This document shows, one piece after another, positions 26,739-36,819 of a DNA stretch of 64,000 bases (positions within the stretch are counted from its first letter, which is position 1; the number at the start of each line of letters is the position of its first letter). The position numbers were made by a program, and so were the translations under genes. A model generated the notes under the pieces. It saw only the letters and a list, made by a program, of their open reading frames with translations. It had not been told where the DNA came from and ran no database searches. The stretch is from Lysobacteraceae bacterium SCN 69-320. GTDB taxonomy: Bacteria; Pseudomonadota; Gammaproteobacteria; Xanthomonadales; Rhodanobacteraceae. The stretch is from NCBI GenBank assembly GCA_001725155.1, contig MEFP01000019.1:62001-126000 (forward strand). The letters are read 5' to 3'.

Positions 26739-29417
26739 TCAGCGGATTTCGGCGAGCAGCTTGCGCGCCTCGCCCTTCTGCTTCTCGCTGCCCTCGATCA
26801 GCACTTCTTCGAGCATGGAGCGCGCACCGTCCGGATCGCCCATGTCGAGATAGGCCTTGGCCAGGTCGAGCTTGGTGCCGATCGCGTCATCGGACGCAAG
26901 CAGGTCATCGTCGACGCGGGACGGCGGCGGCGGCGCCAGATCCGGGATCGGCGGCAGCGGCTGCACCTGGGTCTGGTAGTTGCTCGCGGCAGCGGCCGGC
27001 GCGCGCGGCGGGGTCAGGTCGAACGAGAAGTCGTCGTCGGCCGGTGCTGCCGCCGCCGGCGGCGGAGCTGCCGCAGCGCGGTCGGTCAGGTCGAAATCGA
27101 ACGCGTCGTCTTCGGCAACCGGGGCCGCCGGGGCCGGCGGCGGGGCGCCGAAGCCATCGTCGAAACCGTCGAAACGCAGGGGCTCGGACGAGGCCTCGTA
27201 GCTGCCGAAAGCCGGGCTGTCGAAGGCCGGTGCCGCCGCGGTAGCCGCGAGCGGCTCGGCGAACAGCGGGTTCGACGGCACGAGCTCGCGGCCCATGGCC
27301 TGCACCTGCTGCCATTCCGGCATGTTGGTGTCGTAGATATGCGCGTACATGGCCTGGGCCGCGGCCTCGAACTTGTCCGCATCGCCCTGCGAGTAGTACA
27401 GGCTGGTCAGTTCCAGATGGGCCGAGGTGTCGTCCGGGTACTGGGCGAGACGGTCGAGCAGCGCATCTTCCTCGTCCTGCAGTGGCGAGGTGGTCTCCGC
27501 GTAGCTGGCCGCGCCGGCTGCCGCCGGGGCCGCCTTCTTGCCACGCAGGCGGGTGGCCAGGAAGCCCAGTGCGCCGAGCACGGCGAGGCCGCCGAGGCCA
27601 TACATCCAGGTCGTCGGTTCTTCGTACCAGGCCTTGGCTGCCGGCAGCGGCTGCACCTTGGCCGGCGTCGACGGCTTGGCCGGCGTGGTCGTGCTCGTAG
27701 CGGGCTTGGCGGGAGTCGTCGTCGCCGGTGCAGGCGTCGTCGCCGGAGCCGTGGTCGCGCCCGGCGTGGCCGGAGCGGCCGTCGCCGGCGTCGTGCTGCC
27801 CGGCGTGGCCGAAGCGTCCGGAGCCGGCGGCGTGGTCGTGGCGGCAGGCGCCGTCGACGGCGTGGCGCCGTTGGCCGGCGGCGTGGTCGTGCCCGGCGTC
27901 GCCGCCGGCGTGCCGGCGGCCGCGGCCGGCGCGGTGGCCGTACTGCCTGGGCTGGTCGACGCCGCCGTGGCCGGCGGCGTGGCGCCGGCCGGAGTCGACG
28001 GCGTGGCCGACGTGCTGGTACCGGCCGGCGGCGTGCTCGACGACGCCGTGCCCCAGATTTCTTCCTTGGTCAGCGCGCCGCCCTTGTCGCCCGGCTTGTC
28101 GCCCGGCTTGGCCGCGGCCGTGCTGGCCGGTGCGGCCGGAGCGGCCGCCGCCGGCGTGGCCGCAGCCGTCGCCGCCGCGGTCGAGGGCGCCGTCGTCGGC
28201 TTGGCCGCGCTCTTGTCCTGCAGTTCCTTGAGCTTCTGCTGCAGCGCTGCGAGCTCGGAATCCTTCAGAGTCAGCAGCTTGTCGTTCTTGCTCTTGAGAT
28301 CCTCGAGTTCGCGCACGCGCGACTTGAGCTCGCTGGCCTCCTGGTTGCTGCTGGCCAGGGCTTCCTTGGCCCGGGCGAGTTCGGCGCGCACGGACGCATC
28401 ACCGGTGCCGCCGGCGCCCGGGCGCTCGGCGCCGGACGACGAGTCCTTGCCGCTCTTGGGCGGCACCAGCTCGAGACGGTCGCCCGACTTCGGTGCCGCG
28501 GCGGTCTTCGGCGCGGACGAGGTCGCCGGCTTGCTGCCGCTGTCGGCGACGAGGGTCGGCGTGCCGCCGCCACCGCGGGCTGCTTCGTTCTGGCTGCGCA
28601 CTTCGGCCGCGGCTGCCGCAGCGGTGCCGGCCGCGCGGATCTCGTCGGCGCTCGGCACGCGCAGGATCGCGCCGCGCTTCAGCGAATTGATGTTGTCCTT
28701 GTAGAACGCGCCCGGGTTGCTGCGCAGCAGCGCGACCATGACCTGGTTCAGCGACACGCTGTCGTCCGGACGCGTTGCCGCGGCGACTTCCCAGAGCGTC
28801 TCGCCGGCAGCGACGGGACCGTATTCGCCGGCCGCAGCGCTGCGTTCACGTGCCGGAGCCGGCGCGGGTGCGGCCGGCGCAGAGGGCGCTGCCGCCGTTT
28901 CGGCGCGGGCCGCCTTGCCCGGACTCTTGGCCGGCTTGCCGGCCGGCAGCTGGGCCGACGCGGCCGGCGCGGTGTTGTCGCGCACCGCCGCCGTGCTGGC
29001 CTTGGAGCCCTTGATCGCCGGCGCCATGGTCGGCGGATCGAGCAGCACGGTGTATTCGCGCAGCAGCTTGCCCTTGGCCCAGTTCACCTCGATCAGGAAA
29101 TCGAGGAACGGATCGCGTACCGGTTCCTTGGTCGTGACCTTGATGACCGCGTTGCCCTTGGTACCCGTGGCCACGGTGAATTCCAGCGGCACGACGATAC
29201 GCGAGCGGGACAGGCCGACCCGTTCGAAGTCGGTCGCCGCCGCCAGCGCGACGCTGACCCCGGCCGTTTCGTCGGGGGTGCCGGTCACCGGAATCTCGGC
29301 CACCAGAGGTTCGTTCAGGCCCGACTTGACCTGGATCATTCCCAGGCCCAGCGCCAGCGCATTGGTACTGCCCAGTGCGAGCGCAACGGCCAGCGTTAGT
29401 TTCAGCGATCCATTCAT
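26739..29417 (-). CDS. fimV: FimV family pilus-assembly/polarity protein
   Basis: An 892-residue inner-membrane protein. Signal peptide (residues 1-23, ALALGSTNALALG), then the FimV N-terminal domain (LGMIQVKSGLNEPLVAEIPV; FLIEVNWAKGKLLREYTVLLDPP), a periplasmic LysM-like segment (GETLWEVAAATRPDDSVSLNQ), a coiled coil (LKSRVRELEDLKSKNDKLL), a long Thr/Ala/Pro-rich linker, one membrane helix near residue 595-612 (YGLGGLAVLGALGFLATRL), and a cytoplasmic acidic TPR-containing part with the conserved FimV C-terminus (DLAKAYLDMGDPDGARSMLEEVL). In relatives FimV supports type IV pili, twitching and polar localisation. The linker is highly repetitive at DNA level. Transcribed alone: terminator after it and 251 bases before it. 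Confidence 0.93.
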   Translation of the reverse strand: MNGSLKLTLAVALALGSTNALALGLGMIQVKSGLNEPLVAEIPVTGTPDETAGVSVALAAATDFERVGLSRSRIVVPLEFTVATGTKGNAVIKVTTKEPVRDPFLDFLIEVNWAKGKLLREYTVLLDPPTMAPAIKGSKASTAAVRDNTAPAASAQLPAGKPAKSPGKAARAETAAAPSAPAAPAPAPARERSAAAGEYGPVAAGETLWEVAAATRPDDSVSLNQVMVALLRSNPGAFYKDNINSLKRGAILRVPSADEIRAAGTAAAAAAEVRSQNEAARGGGGTPTLVADSGSKPATSSAPKTAAAPKSGDRLELVPPKSGKDSSSGAERPGAGGTGDASVRAELARAKEALASSNQEASELKSRVRELEDLKSKNDKLLTLKDSELAALQQKLKELQDKSAAKPTTAPSTAAATAAATPAAAAPAAPASTAAAKPGDKPGDKGGALTKEEIWGTASSSTPPAGTSTSATPSTPAGATPPATAASTSPGSTATAPAAAAGTPAATPGTTTPPANGATPSTAPAATTTPPAPDASATPGSTTPATAAPATPGATTAPATTPAPATTTPAKPATSTTTPAKPSTPAKVQPLPAAKAWYEEPTTWMYGLGGLAVLGALGFLATRLRGKKAAPAAAGAASYAETTSPLQDEEDALLDRLAQYPDDTSAHLELTSLYYSQGDADKFEAAAQAMYAHIYDTNMPEWQQVQAMGRELVPSNPLFAEPLAATAAAPAFDSPAFGSYEASSEPLRFDGFDDGFGAPPPAPAAPVAEDDAFDFDLTDRAAAAPPPAAAAPADDDFSFDLTPPRAPAAAASNYQTQVQPLPPIPDLAPPPPSRVDDDLLASDDAIGTKLDLAKAYLDMGDPDGARSMLEEVLIEGSEKQKGEARKLLAEIR

Positions 29418-29668
29418 GAGGTCAGCCCCCTGGGTGGCAGTGGCCTAAGGCCCGGTCTTAGCTCTGTCGTACAGCCCGCGAACCACCGGCAGATGCGCAA
29501 GGCGCCGGCCGATCCCCTTCGCAGTTCAATTGCTACGCCTTTTCACGCCCGATCAAGCACTTGCAAAAACTCCAGACGGGCCTTGCATCCCTGCACAGCA
29601 ATATCCGGCGGGCTGGCGGCCCGCCGGACAATCTCGAAAATGCCTTATAACACAATCGTAACTATAGA

Positions 29669-30706
<1,038 letters not shown>

Positions 30707-30767
30707 TTCTATTTCTCCAGTTTGATACTTCAGGAATGCGGGCGGCCGGCCGCGCGCCCGCGCAGGC

Positions 30768-31865
30768 TCAGGGTTTGGCCGGAATTCGCGGCGTGACCGG
30801 ACCGACGTCGCCGCACTGGGCGCGCTGGCGCAAGGCCTGGTCCATGAGCACGAGCGCGACCATGGCCTCGGCGATCGGCGTCGCGCGGATGCCGACGCAG
30901 GGATCGTGGCGGCCCTTGGTCACGACCTCGACCGGCTCGCCGCGCACGTTCACGCTGCGCCCGGGAATCAGGATGCTCGACGTCGGCTTCAGCACGATGG
31001 ACGCGAGCACGTCCTGGCCCGTGGAAATGCCGCCAAGGATGCCGCCGGCGTGGTTGGACAGGAATCCCTGCGGCGTGATCTCGTCCCGATGCTCGCTGCC
31101 GCGCTGGGTCACCGCGGCGAAGCCGTCGCCGATCTCGACGCCCTTGACCGCATTGATGCTCATGAGCGCCGCGGCGAGTTCGCCGTCGAGCTTGCCGTAG
31201 ATCGGTTCGCCCCAGCCCGGCGGCACGTTGTCGGCGAGCACGTTGACCCGTGCGCCGATCGAATCGCCGGACTTGCGCAGGCGATCCATGAATTGTTCGA
31301 GCTCGCCGACCATGCCCGCATCCGGCCAGAAGAACGGGTTGGTCTGGATCGCATCCCAATCGAATGCGGCCGGGGTCAGCGGACCGAGCGCGGCGAGCCA
31401 GCCGCGCACGCGCACGCCGTGGACGCGCGCGAGCCAGCGCTTGGCGATGACGCCGGCGGCCACGCGCATCGTGGTCTCGCGGGCCGAGGAACGGCCGCCG
31501 CCGCGCGGGTCGCGCAGGCCGTATTTGTGCCAGTAGGTGTAGTCCGCGTGGCCGGGCCGGAAACGCTCGGCGATTTCGGCATAGTCCTTGGAGCGCTGGT
31601 CGGTGTTGCGGATCAGCAGCGCGATGGGCGTGCCGGTCGTGACGCCCTCGTAGACGCCGGACAGGATCTCGACCTCGTCAGTCTCGCGCCGCTGCGAGGT
31701 GTGCCGGCTGCGGCCGGTCGCGCGGCGCTCCAGATCGTCGCGGAAATCTTCCGGCGCGAGCGGCAGCCCCGGCGGGCAGCCGTCGAGGACGCAGCCTATG
31801 GCCGGACCGTGGCTCTCGCCGAAGGTCGTGACCGTCAGCAGTTTTCCGAACGAATTGCTCGACAC
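30768..31865 (-). CDS. aroC: Chorismate synthase
   Basis: A 365-residue FMN-dependent enzyme that makes chorismate from EPSP, the last step of the shikimate route feeding tryptophan made by the trp genes nearby. The start motif [21 protein letters not shown], the middle [15 protein letters not shown] with the FMN/substrate-binding Arg residues, and [15 protein letters not shown] are the family signatures. The start codon is GTG at 31865 with AGAGG about 9 bases upstream. Length fits the usual 350-370. Confidence 0.98.
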   Translation of the reverse strand: MSSNSFGKLLTVTTFGESHGPAIGCVLDGCPPGLPLAPEDFRDDLERRATGRSRHTSQRRETDEVEILSGVYEGVTTGTPIALLIRNTDQRSKDYAEIAERFRPGHADYTYWHKYGLRDPRGGGRSSARETTMRVAAGVIAKRWLARVHGVRVRGWLAALGPLTPAAFDWDAIQTNPFFWPDAGMVGELEQFMDRLRKSGDSIGARVNVLADNVPPGWGEPIYGKLDGELAAALMSINAVKGVEIGDGFAAVTQRGSEHRDEITPQGFLSNHAGGILGGISTGQDVLASIVLKPTSSILIPGRSVNVRGEPVEVVTKGRHDPCVGIRATPIAEAMVALVLMDQALRQRAQCGDVGPVTPRIPAKP

Positions 31866-31931
31866 CGGTTTGCGCCTCTGAATGACCGCCGCGGATCGCG
31901 TCCGCGGCGTCGCCTACGAACGCCCGTTTCG

Positions 31932-32852
31932 TCAGCCGCGCGCGGCCAGCGCTGCACGGATCGCTTCCGCGTGGGCGACGACATCGCGCCGCTCGAGCAC
32001 GAACACGCCCATCTGGCCGACGTTGAACTCGACCCAGGTGAACGGCACCTGCGGCAGCAGCGCGGCGAGCGCGTGCTCGCTCTCACCGACTTCGACCACG
32101 AGCAGACCGTCTTCGGACAGATGCGCCGGCGCTTCGGCGAGGATGCGCAGCGCGAAATCCAGACCGTCGTGACCGGCCTTCAAGCCTAGCGCCGGTTCAT
32201 GGCTGTATTCGGGCGGAAGTTCGGCAAATTCCTGCTCGGTGACATACGGCGGGTTGGACACGATCAGGTCGTAGACTTCGCCGTTCAGCGCGGCGAACAG
32301 ATCCGACTCGATCACGCGCACGCGATCCTCGACGTTCTGGAACGCGACGTTGGCGCGGGCGAGATTCAATGCCGCCGGACTGATGTCGACGACATCGACC
32401 TGCCAGTCCGGATGATGCGAAGCCATCGCGATGCCGATGCAGCCCGAGCCCGTGCACAGGTCCAGCGCGCGCTCGACGCGCACCTCGTCCAGCCAGGGCG
32501 AGAAGCGGCTCTGGATCAGCTCGGCGATCGGCGAACGCGGCACGAGCACGTTCTCGTCGACCTTGAACAGCAGGCCGGCGAACCAGGCCTCGCCGGTCAG
32601 ATAGGCGACAGGCTTGCGCTCGGCGATGCGCCGTTCGATCAGCGCGAGGATCTTCTGCTTCTCGTCGGCAACGAGCTTGGCCTGACCGTAGTTCGGCGAC
32701 AGGTCGTGCGGCATGTGCAGCGCCCAGAGCACCAGATGCGTCGCTTCGTCCAGCGCGTTGTCGTAGCTGTGGCCGAAGGTCAGGCCGGCGCCGGCGAAGC
32801 GGCTCGCGCCATAGCGGATGAAGTCGACGATCGTGGAAAGTTCGGCGGTCAT
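31932..32852 (-). CDS. prmB: 50S ribosomal protein L3 N5-glutamine methyltransferase
   Basis: A 306-residue SAM-dependent methyltransferase of the HemK/PrmB family. Motif I is LDLCTGSGCIGIAM (about residue 138-150), the acidic loop VDVVDIS follows, and the substrate-glutamine motif NPPYV is near residue 205. The N-terminus (TIVDFIRYGASRF) and the segment VPRSPIAELI are typical for PrmB rather than PrmC. The ATG is at 32852. A likely -10 box TATACT lies 28-33 bases upstream, part of an inverted repeat shared with the divergent SCO1 gene. Confidence 0.95.
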   Translation of the reverse strand: MTAELSTIVDFIRYGASRFAGAGLTFGHSYDNALDEATHLVLWALHMPHDLSPNYGQAKLVADEKQKILALIERRIAERKPVAYLTGEAWFAGLLFKVDENVLVPRSPIAELIQSRFSPWLDEVRVERALDLCTGSGCIGIAMASHHPDWQVDVVDISPAALNLARANVAFQNVEDRVRVIESDLFAALNGEVYDLIVSNPPYVTEQEFAELPPEYSHEPALGLKAGHDGLDFALRILAEAPAHLSEDGLLVVEVGESEHALAALLPQVPFTWVEFNVGQMGVFVLERRDVVAHAEAIRAALAARG

Positions 32853-32879
32853 GACGGGGACAGCGGCAAAGGGTCGCAG

Positions 32880-32919
32880 AGTATAGGGGCGCCGGCCGGG
32901 CCGCGTCCGCGTCTATACT
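32880..32919. promoter_or_regulatory. Divergent promoter region with mirrored TATACT boxes
   Basis: AGTATAG (32880-32886) and CTATACT (32913-32919) form a 7-base inverted repeat, so each strand carries a TATACT box pointing to its own gene. Leftward it serves prmB with a leader of about 20-25 bases; rightward it lies only 6 bases before the ATG of the SCO1 gene, which implies a leaderless mRNA. No good -35 boxes are visible; the spacer is GC-rich. The arms could also be an operator. Confidence 0.5.
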
Positions 32920-32925
32920 CCGGCA

Positions 32926-33564
32926 ATGAATACACGTCATAACCCGGGCCGGGCGTTGCCGACGGTCCTGATACTCGTTGCCGCCTTCGCGGCCGGACTC
33001 GGCCTCTGGCTGCTGACCCAGCCGTTCACTGCGGCCGGTCCGGAAATGAAGGCGCTGACGCGCTATCCGACGCCCCGCGCCGTCGCCGATTTCCGGCTCA
33101 CGCGCAGCGACGGCAGGCCGCTGACGCGCACCGACCTGCAGGGCCACTGGAGCGTATTCTTCTTCGGCTTCACGAACTGTCCGGACATCTGCCCGAGCAC
33201 GCTGGGCGTGCTCAAGCAGGTGCGTGCCCAGCTGACCCAGGCCGGCGCCGCGGACAAGGTCGCCATCCATTTCGTCTCGGTGGATCCGCAGCGCGACCAG
33301 CCCGACGTGCTCGGCCGCTATGCCGCCTACTACGACCCGGGCTTCGTCGCCGCGACCGGCAGCGACGAGGAGCTCACGCGACTGACCCGTTCGCTCGGCG
33401 TACTGTACGTGCGCGAACCGGCCACGAACGGGCAGTACAGCGTCGACCACAGCGCGTCGATCGCCGTCGTCGATCCGCAGGCCCGCCTCGTCGGCCTGTT
33501 CCGCCCGCCGCTGGACGCCGCCGCGATCGGCGCCGACCTGCTGACCCTGGCCAACTCGAACTGA
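32926..33564 (+). CDS. SCO1/SenC family copper chaperone-like thioredoxin-fold protein
   Basis: A 212-residue membrane-anchored protein that in its family delivers copper to, or reduces, the CuA centre of cytochrome oxidase. It has an N-terminal anchor (TVLILVAAFAAGLGLWLL, about 13-30) and a periplasmic thioredoxin fold with the copper-binding CPDIC (Cys-x3-Cys, near residue 85-89) and the conserved distal His in VDHSASIAVVD (near residue 172). Its ATG is at 32926 with no Shine-Dalgarno and a TATACT box directly upstream. The stop overlaps the start of psd by one base (TGATG). Confidence 0.93.
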   Translation: MNTRHNPGRALPTVLILVAAFAAGLGLWLLTQPFTAAGPEMKALTRYPTPRAVADFRLTRSDGRPLTRTDLQGHWSVFFFGFTNCPDICPSTLGVLKQVRAQLTQAGAADKVAIHFVSVDPQRDQPDVLGRYAAYYDPGFVAATGSDEELTRLTRSLGVLYVREPATNGQYSVDHSASIAVVDPQARLVGLFRPPLDAAAIGADLLTLANSN

Positions 33565-34406
33565 TGAAACCTTCGATCCTGTTGCAGTACGCGCTGCCGC
33601 ACCGGCTGCTGTCGCGCATCGTGTATTGGGCGACCCGCTGGACCTGGAAGCCCTGGAAGAACTTCCTGATCAACCAGATCGTGCGCCGCTACGCGGTCGA
33701 TCTGAGCGAGGCGCAGACGCCGGATCCGGCCGCGTTCGAGCATTTCAATGCGTTCTTCACGCGCCTGCTCAAGCCTGGCGCGCGCCAGGCCGATCCGGCG
33801 CCCGACGCACTGCTCTGCCCGGCCGACGGCCGCGTCAGCCAGGCCGGCCCTGTCCGCGCCGGACGCATCGTCCAGGCCAAGGGCCAGGACTACACCGTGG
33901 CCGAGCTGCTGGCGTCCGAAGAGGATGCGGCCGCGTATGCCGACGGCAGCTTCATCACCGTCTACCTGTCCCCGCGCGACTACCACCGCGCCCACATGCC
34001 GCTGGCCGGCCGGCTGCGCAGCACCGTGCATGTGCCCGGCCGGCTGTTCAGTGTGGCGCCGGCGCCGGTGGCCGAGATTCCGCGGCTGTTCGCGCGCAAC
34101 GAGCGCCTGGTCTGCCATTTCGACGGCGAACACGGTCCGTTCGTCGTCGTCATGGTCGGAGCCATGCTCGTGTCCAGCGTGTCGACGGTCTGGTCCGGCC
34201 TGGAAATCCCGCCCTACGCCAGCCGCGTCACGCGCCGCGACTGGAGCGACCTGGATCGGCGCCTGGAACGCTTCGACGAGATGGCGCGCTTCAACATGGG
34301 CTCCACGGTCATCGTGCTGCTGCCGGCGCGGGTCGGCGCGGTCGATGCGGACCTGCGTCCGGAACAGCCGGTCCGGGTCGGCCAGCGCATAGGCCGCTTG
34401 GCCTGA
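33564..34406 (+). CDS. psd: Phosphatidylserine decarboxylase proenzyme
   Basis: A 280-residue inner-membrane enzyme converting phosphatidylserine to phosphatidylethanolamine. The proenzyme cleaves itself before the Ser of a GST motif to form a pyruvoyl cofactor; here the motif is FNMGSTVIVLL near residue 245-255 (MGST instead of the commoner LGST). Other signatures: ALLCPADGRVSQAG and the segment YLSPRDYHRAHMPLAG with the catalytic His. It starts within the stop of the SCO1 gene (TGATG), so the two are coupled though functionally unrelated. Confidence 0.97.
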   Translation: MKPSILLQYALPHRLLSRIVYWATRWTWKPWKNFLINQIVRRYAVDLSEAQTPDPAAFEHFNAFFTRLLKPGARQADPAPDALLCPADGRVSQAGPVRAGRIVQAKGQDYTVAELLASEEDAAAYADGSFITVYLSPRDYHRAHMPLAGRLRSTVHVPGRLFSVAPAPVAEIPRLFARNERLVCHFDGEHGPFVVVMVGAMLVSSVSTVWSGLEIPPYASRVTRRDWSDLDRRLERFDEMARFNMGSTVIVLLPARVGAVDADLRPEQPVRVGQRIGRLA

Positions 34407-34454
34407 GCCGTCACCGCAGAAGGTAAACGAATGTCAGCGGCAAGGTGACAAGGA

Positions 34455-34484
34455 TTGTCAGTTTGTGACCGATTCGGCTAACCT
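34455..34484 (+). promoter_or_regulatory. Weak predicted promoter before the small hypothetical gene
   Basis: TTGTCA (34455-34460), an 18-base spacer and TAACCT (34479-34484). The -35 box is 5/6 and the -10 box only 3/6. Placed 60 bases before the ATG at 34545. Confidence 0.3.
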
Positions 34485-34544
34485 CGCCCCCTCGCCGGCT
34501 TACCATCGCCGGCGATCGTTCGAACCAGCCACAGGGGAATCCGC

Positions 34545-34982
34545 ATGCAGCCGTTGATCTGGCGCCTCGTCGCGACCAAGCGTGCCTACCAGCTGCAACG
34601 CGAATACAAGGAAATCGAAAAGCTGATGAACGGGCTCAACAACGCGTCCCGTCTGCAGCTCGCCACCCTGACCCAGCGCGAATTCGTCGCCGCGACCAAG
34701 AGCGAATTCCCGCACCTCTACGGCACGCCGCCCGAGCAGCGCTACAGCGCCTGGGGCAGCGGCACCGAAATCGGCCTGTCGCGGGCCCGCTCCGAAAACC
34801 TGCCCGTCCGCCTGCGCGGCATTGCGCTGTGGCTGACCGTGGCCTACCACGAAACCCGCGGCACGACCTTCCCGGCGCTGGACAACGTGCATCGCTCGCT
34901 GCTGCGGGCGCTGCGCTTTCTTCGGGAAGCCGCTCCGACCGCCAGCGCCGGCTGGTTTTCCGCCGAAGAAGCAGCGGCCTGA
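34545..34982 (+). CDS. Conserved-looking hypothetical protein
   Basis: A 145-residue soluble protein without signal peptide or membrane helix. It is mostly helical and basic, with a coiled-coil-like N-terminus (AYQLQREYKEIEKLMNGLNN), a middle AWGSGTEIGLSRARSENLPV, and a helical end (HRSLLRALRFLREAAP). I do not recognise a family. The ATG has AGGGGAA at good spacing, the codon use matches its neighbours, and a textbook terminator follows, so it is very probably a real single gene. Confidence 0.75.
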   Translation: MQPLIWRLVATKRAYQLQREYKEIEKLMNGLNNASRLQLATLTQREFVAATKSEFPHLYGTPPEQRYSAWGSGTEIGLSRARSENLPVRLRGIALWLTVAYHETRGTTFPALDNVHRSLLRALRFLREAAPTASAGWFSAEEAAA

Positions 34983-35020
34983 GCCGTAACGAATTCAGTT
35001 CGGGCTAGTAGCAGGACAGC

Positions 35021-35049
35021 GCGCGCCAGGGATGGCGCGCTTTTTTTTT
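35021..35049 (+). terminator. Intrinsic terminator
   Basis: An 8-bp perfect stem GCGCGCCA (35021-35028) / TGGCGCGC (35033-35040), loop GGGA, then nine T. It ends the small hypothetical gene. Confidence 0.95.
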
Positions 35050-35155
35050 GCCTCGAAGCAAGCAGCGGCGACGGCCGGTGTCGCGGCCCTCAGCAAGCGC
35101 GCGCCGGGAGACGATCCGGCGCTCTACGCCGATGCCCGCCGCGCAGACCGCGGCC

Positions 35156-36679
35156 TCAGCGCGCGCAGACCGGAATCTGCAGGGTCTGGCCCGGCTTGAT
35201 CGCATAGCCCGGCGCACGCAGGCGGTTCAGGTTCGCGATCTCGCGCACCTCGGCACAGCGGTGCTTGCGCGCGATCGCCGCCAGGGTGTCGCCCTTGCGC
35301 ACGGTATAACGGCTGCGGCCGGCACCACCGGCCGTTGCGCTCGTGCCGCGCGCCGCCGCGCTCGCGACGGCGACCTGCGGCATCGTCGCCGCGTGCAGCT
35401 CCGCCGCAAGGGTCTGCCAGGGGCCTTCGGCGCACACGCGCGGGAAAGCCGCTTCGAGCACGTTCGGCACGGTCAACCGGGTGCCGGGCGGCAGCCCGAT
35501 CTGGTGATCGTAGGCCGGATTCAAGTTGCGCAGCGCGCGGAACCAGCCGTCACGGCTGCCGCCTTCCTGGCCGAAGCAGACCGACAGTTCGGCCAGCGAC
35601 ATCGAGCGCGGCAGCACGACCTCGCCCAGGCGTGTGTCGATGCGCGGGAATTCGAGGTTGTAGCGCTCCGGATGCATGAACAGCCAGGCTGCGGCCAGCA
35701 CCATCGGCACGTATTCGCGGGTTTCCGGCGACAGCGCGCCGTAGACCGAGGCGTCCCAGAAACGTGCGCGGCCGCCGCCGGCGAGCCGGCCCATGCGTCC
35801 CTCGCCGCCGTTGTAGGCGGCCAGCACGAGCTCCAGGTCGTTGTTGAACACGCGCAGCTGCTCGTTCAGATAGGCCGCGTTCGCGCGCGCCGACAGGGCC
35901 GGGTCGAAACGCTGGTCGAAGCCGTTGCTTGTGCTCAGGCCGAAACGCAGCCCGGTCGAATACATGAACTGCAGCGGCCCGCTCGCGCCGGAGCGCGACA
36001 CCGCATGCACCTTGCCGCCGGATTCCTTCGCGATGAAGCCGAACAGCAGCGCCTCGGGCAGACCGGCCTTCTGATATTCCGGCCACATCAGCTGACGCAG
36101 GTACTGGTAGTTGATGTAGGCCTGGATCAGATTCGGCCGGTACTGGGTCAGCCATTCCTCGATCGAGGCCTTCACCGGTTCGTTGACGGCGATGACTTCG
36201 GCCAGCGGCCGGCCCTTCAGCAAGGTGATCGTGCGCGCCGTCTCCGGCAGGTCCGACACCAGCGGCGAACTTTCGCCGGCCTCGCTCTGTACGTTCTCGC
36301 CGTCCGGCTTCTCGCCGTCGGCGGTCGCGGCGGCCGCCGGCGCATCGCGCCGCAGCAGGCCGTCGAAGGCCGACAGGAAGCGCTCCTCTTCGCAGCCGGC
36401 CAACTGATGGCAACGCAGCGCGGCCGCACGCAGATCGTCCAGCGCGGCATTGCCTTCGCGCGCGGCGCGTTCGCGTTCGCCCGCATCGGCCAGCTCGGCA
36501 CTGCCTTCGTAGCGCTCCACTGCCGCGTCCAGGCGTGTGTACAGCTGGCCGATCTCGGCCTCGTCGGCCGCCGCCGGCGCCGCGGCCGCGGCCGCGGTCT
36601 TGCCGTTGCGCGCCGGCGTACCGGCGCAGGCCGCCAGCAACAGGGTCGCGGCCACCGCCGAAACAAGACGAATACGCAA
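35156..36679 (-). CDS. MltD-like membrane-bound lytic murein transglycosylase with LysM domain
   Basis: A 507-residue outer-membrane lipoprotein that cleaves peptidoglycan. The signal ends in a lipobox (LLLAACAG, Cys near residue 17). The GH23/SLT domain has the catalytic Glu in LFGFIAKESGGKVHAVSRSG (about residue 260) followed by SGASGPLQFMYSTGLRFGL and the VLAAYNGGEGRMGRL motif. A C-terminal LysM module (SRYTVRKGDTLAAIARKH ... IKPGQTLQIPV, about 455-503) binds glycan. A TTG at 36679 was chosen: GGGAG lies 7 bases upstream and it yields the lipoprotein signal directly. The open frame up to 36760 adds a Cys/Arg-rich stretch that looks non-coding. MltD of E. coli has two LysM repeats; only one is clear here. 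Confidence 0.88.
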   Translation of the reverse strand: MRIRLVSAVAATLLLAACAGTPARNGKTAAAAAAPAAADEAEIGQLYTRLDAAVERYEGSAELADAGERERAAREGNAALDDLRAAALRCHQLAGCEEERFLSAFDGLLRRDAPAAAATADGEKPDGENVQSEAGESSPLVSDLPETARTITLLKGRPLAEVIAVNEPVKASIEEWLTQYRPNLIQAYINYQYLRQLMWPEYQKAGLPEALLFGFIAKESGGKVHAVSRSGASGPLQFMYSTGLRFGLSTSNGFDQRFDPALSARANAAYLNEQLRVFNNDLELVLAAYNGGEGRMGRLAGGGRARFWDASVYGALSPETREYVPMVLAAAWLFMHPERYNLEFPRIDTRLGEVVLPRSMSLAELSVCFGQEGGSRDGWFRALRNLNPAYDHQIGLPPGTRLTVPNVLEAAFPRVCAEGPWQTLAAELHAATMPQVAVASAAARGTSATAGGAGRSRYTVRKGDTLAAIARKHRCAEVREIANLNRLRAPGYAIKPGQTLQIPVCAR

Positions 36680-36748
36680 GACAGCACTCCCGCTACAGAA
36701 CGGGCCGCACGTTACACAGCGCCGCCGCGCGAAACAACCGCAAACGCA

Positions 36749-36779
36749 TTGCCTGCGCACGGCAATCCCTCGCTACAAT
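36749..36779 (+). promoter_or_regulatory. Predicted promoter of the HerA-like gene
   Basis: TTGCCT (36749-36754), 19-base spacer, TACAAT (36774-36779). The -10 box is a 5/6 match; the spacer is one or two bases long. The leader to the GTG at 36820 would be about 35 bases. Confidence 0.4.
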
Positions 36780-36819
36780 CGGCTTTCACACCCTTTGCAC
36801 GCACGAGAACGGAGCGCAC

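Noticed and set aside
26715-29399. An 894-codon plus-strand open frame opposite fimV, very Arg/Gly-rich
   Set aside because: The composition is that of an antisense reading of the Ala/Pro/Thr linker; FimV domains are clear on the minus strand.
29418-29668. A promoter near the AT-rich patch at about 29640-29690 for fimV
   Set aside because: TTATAA on the minus strand is a fair -10 box, but no matching -35 box lies at 16-19 bases, so it is too weak to list.
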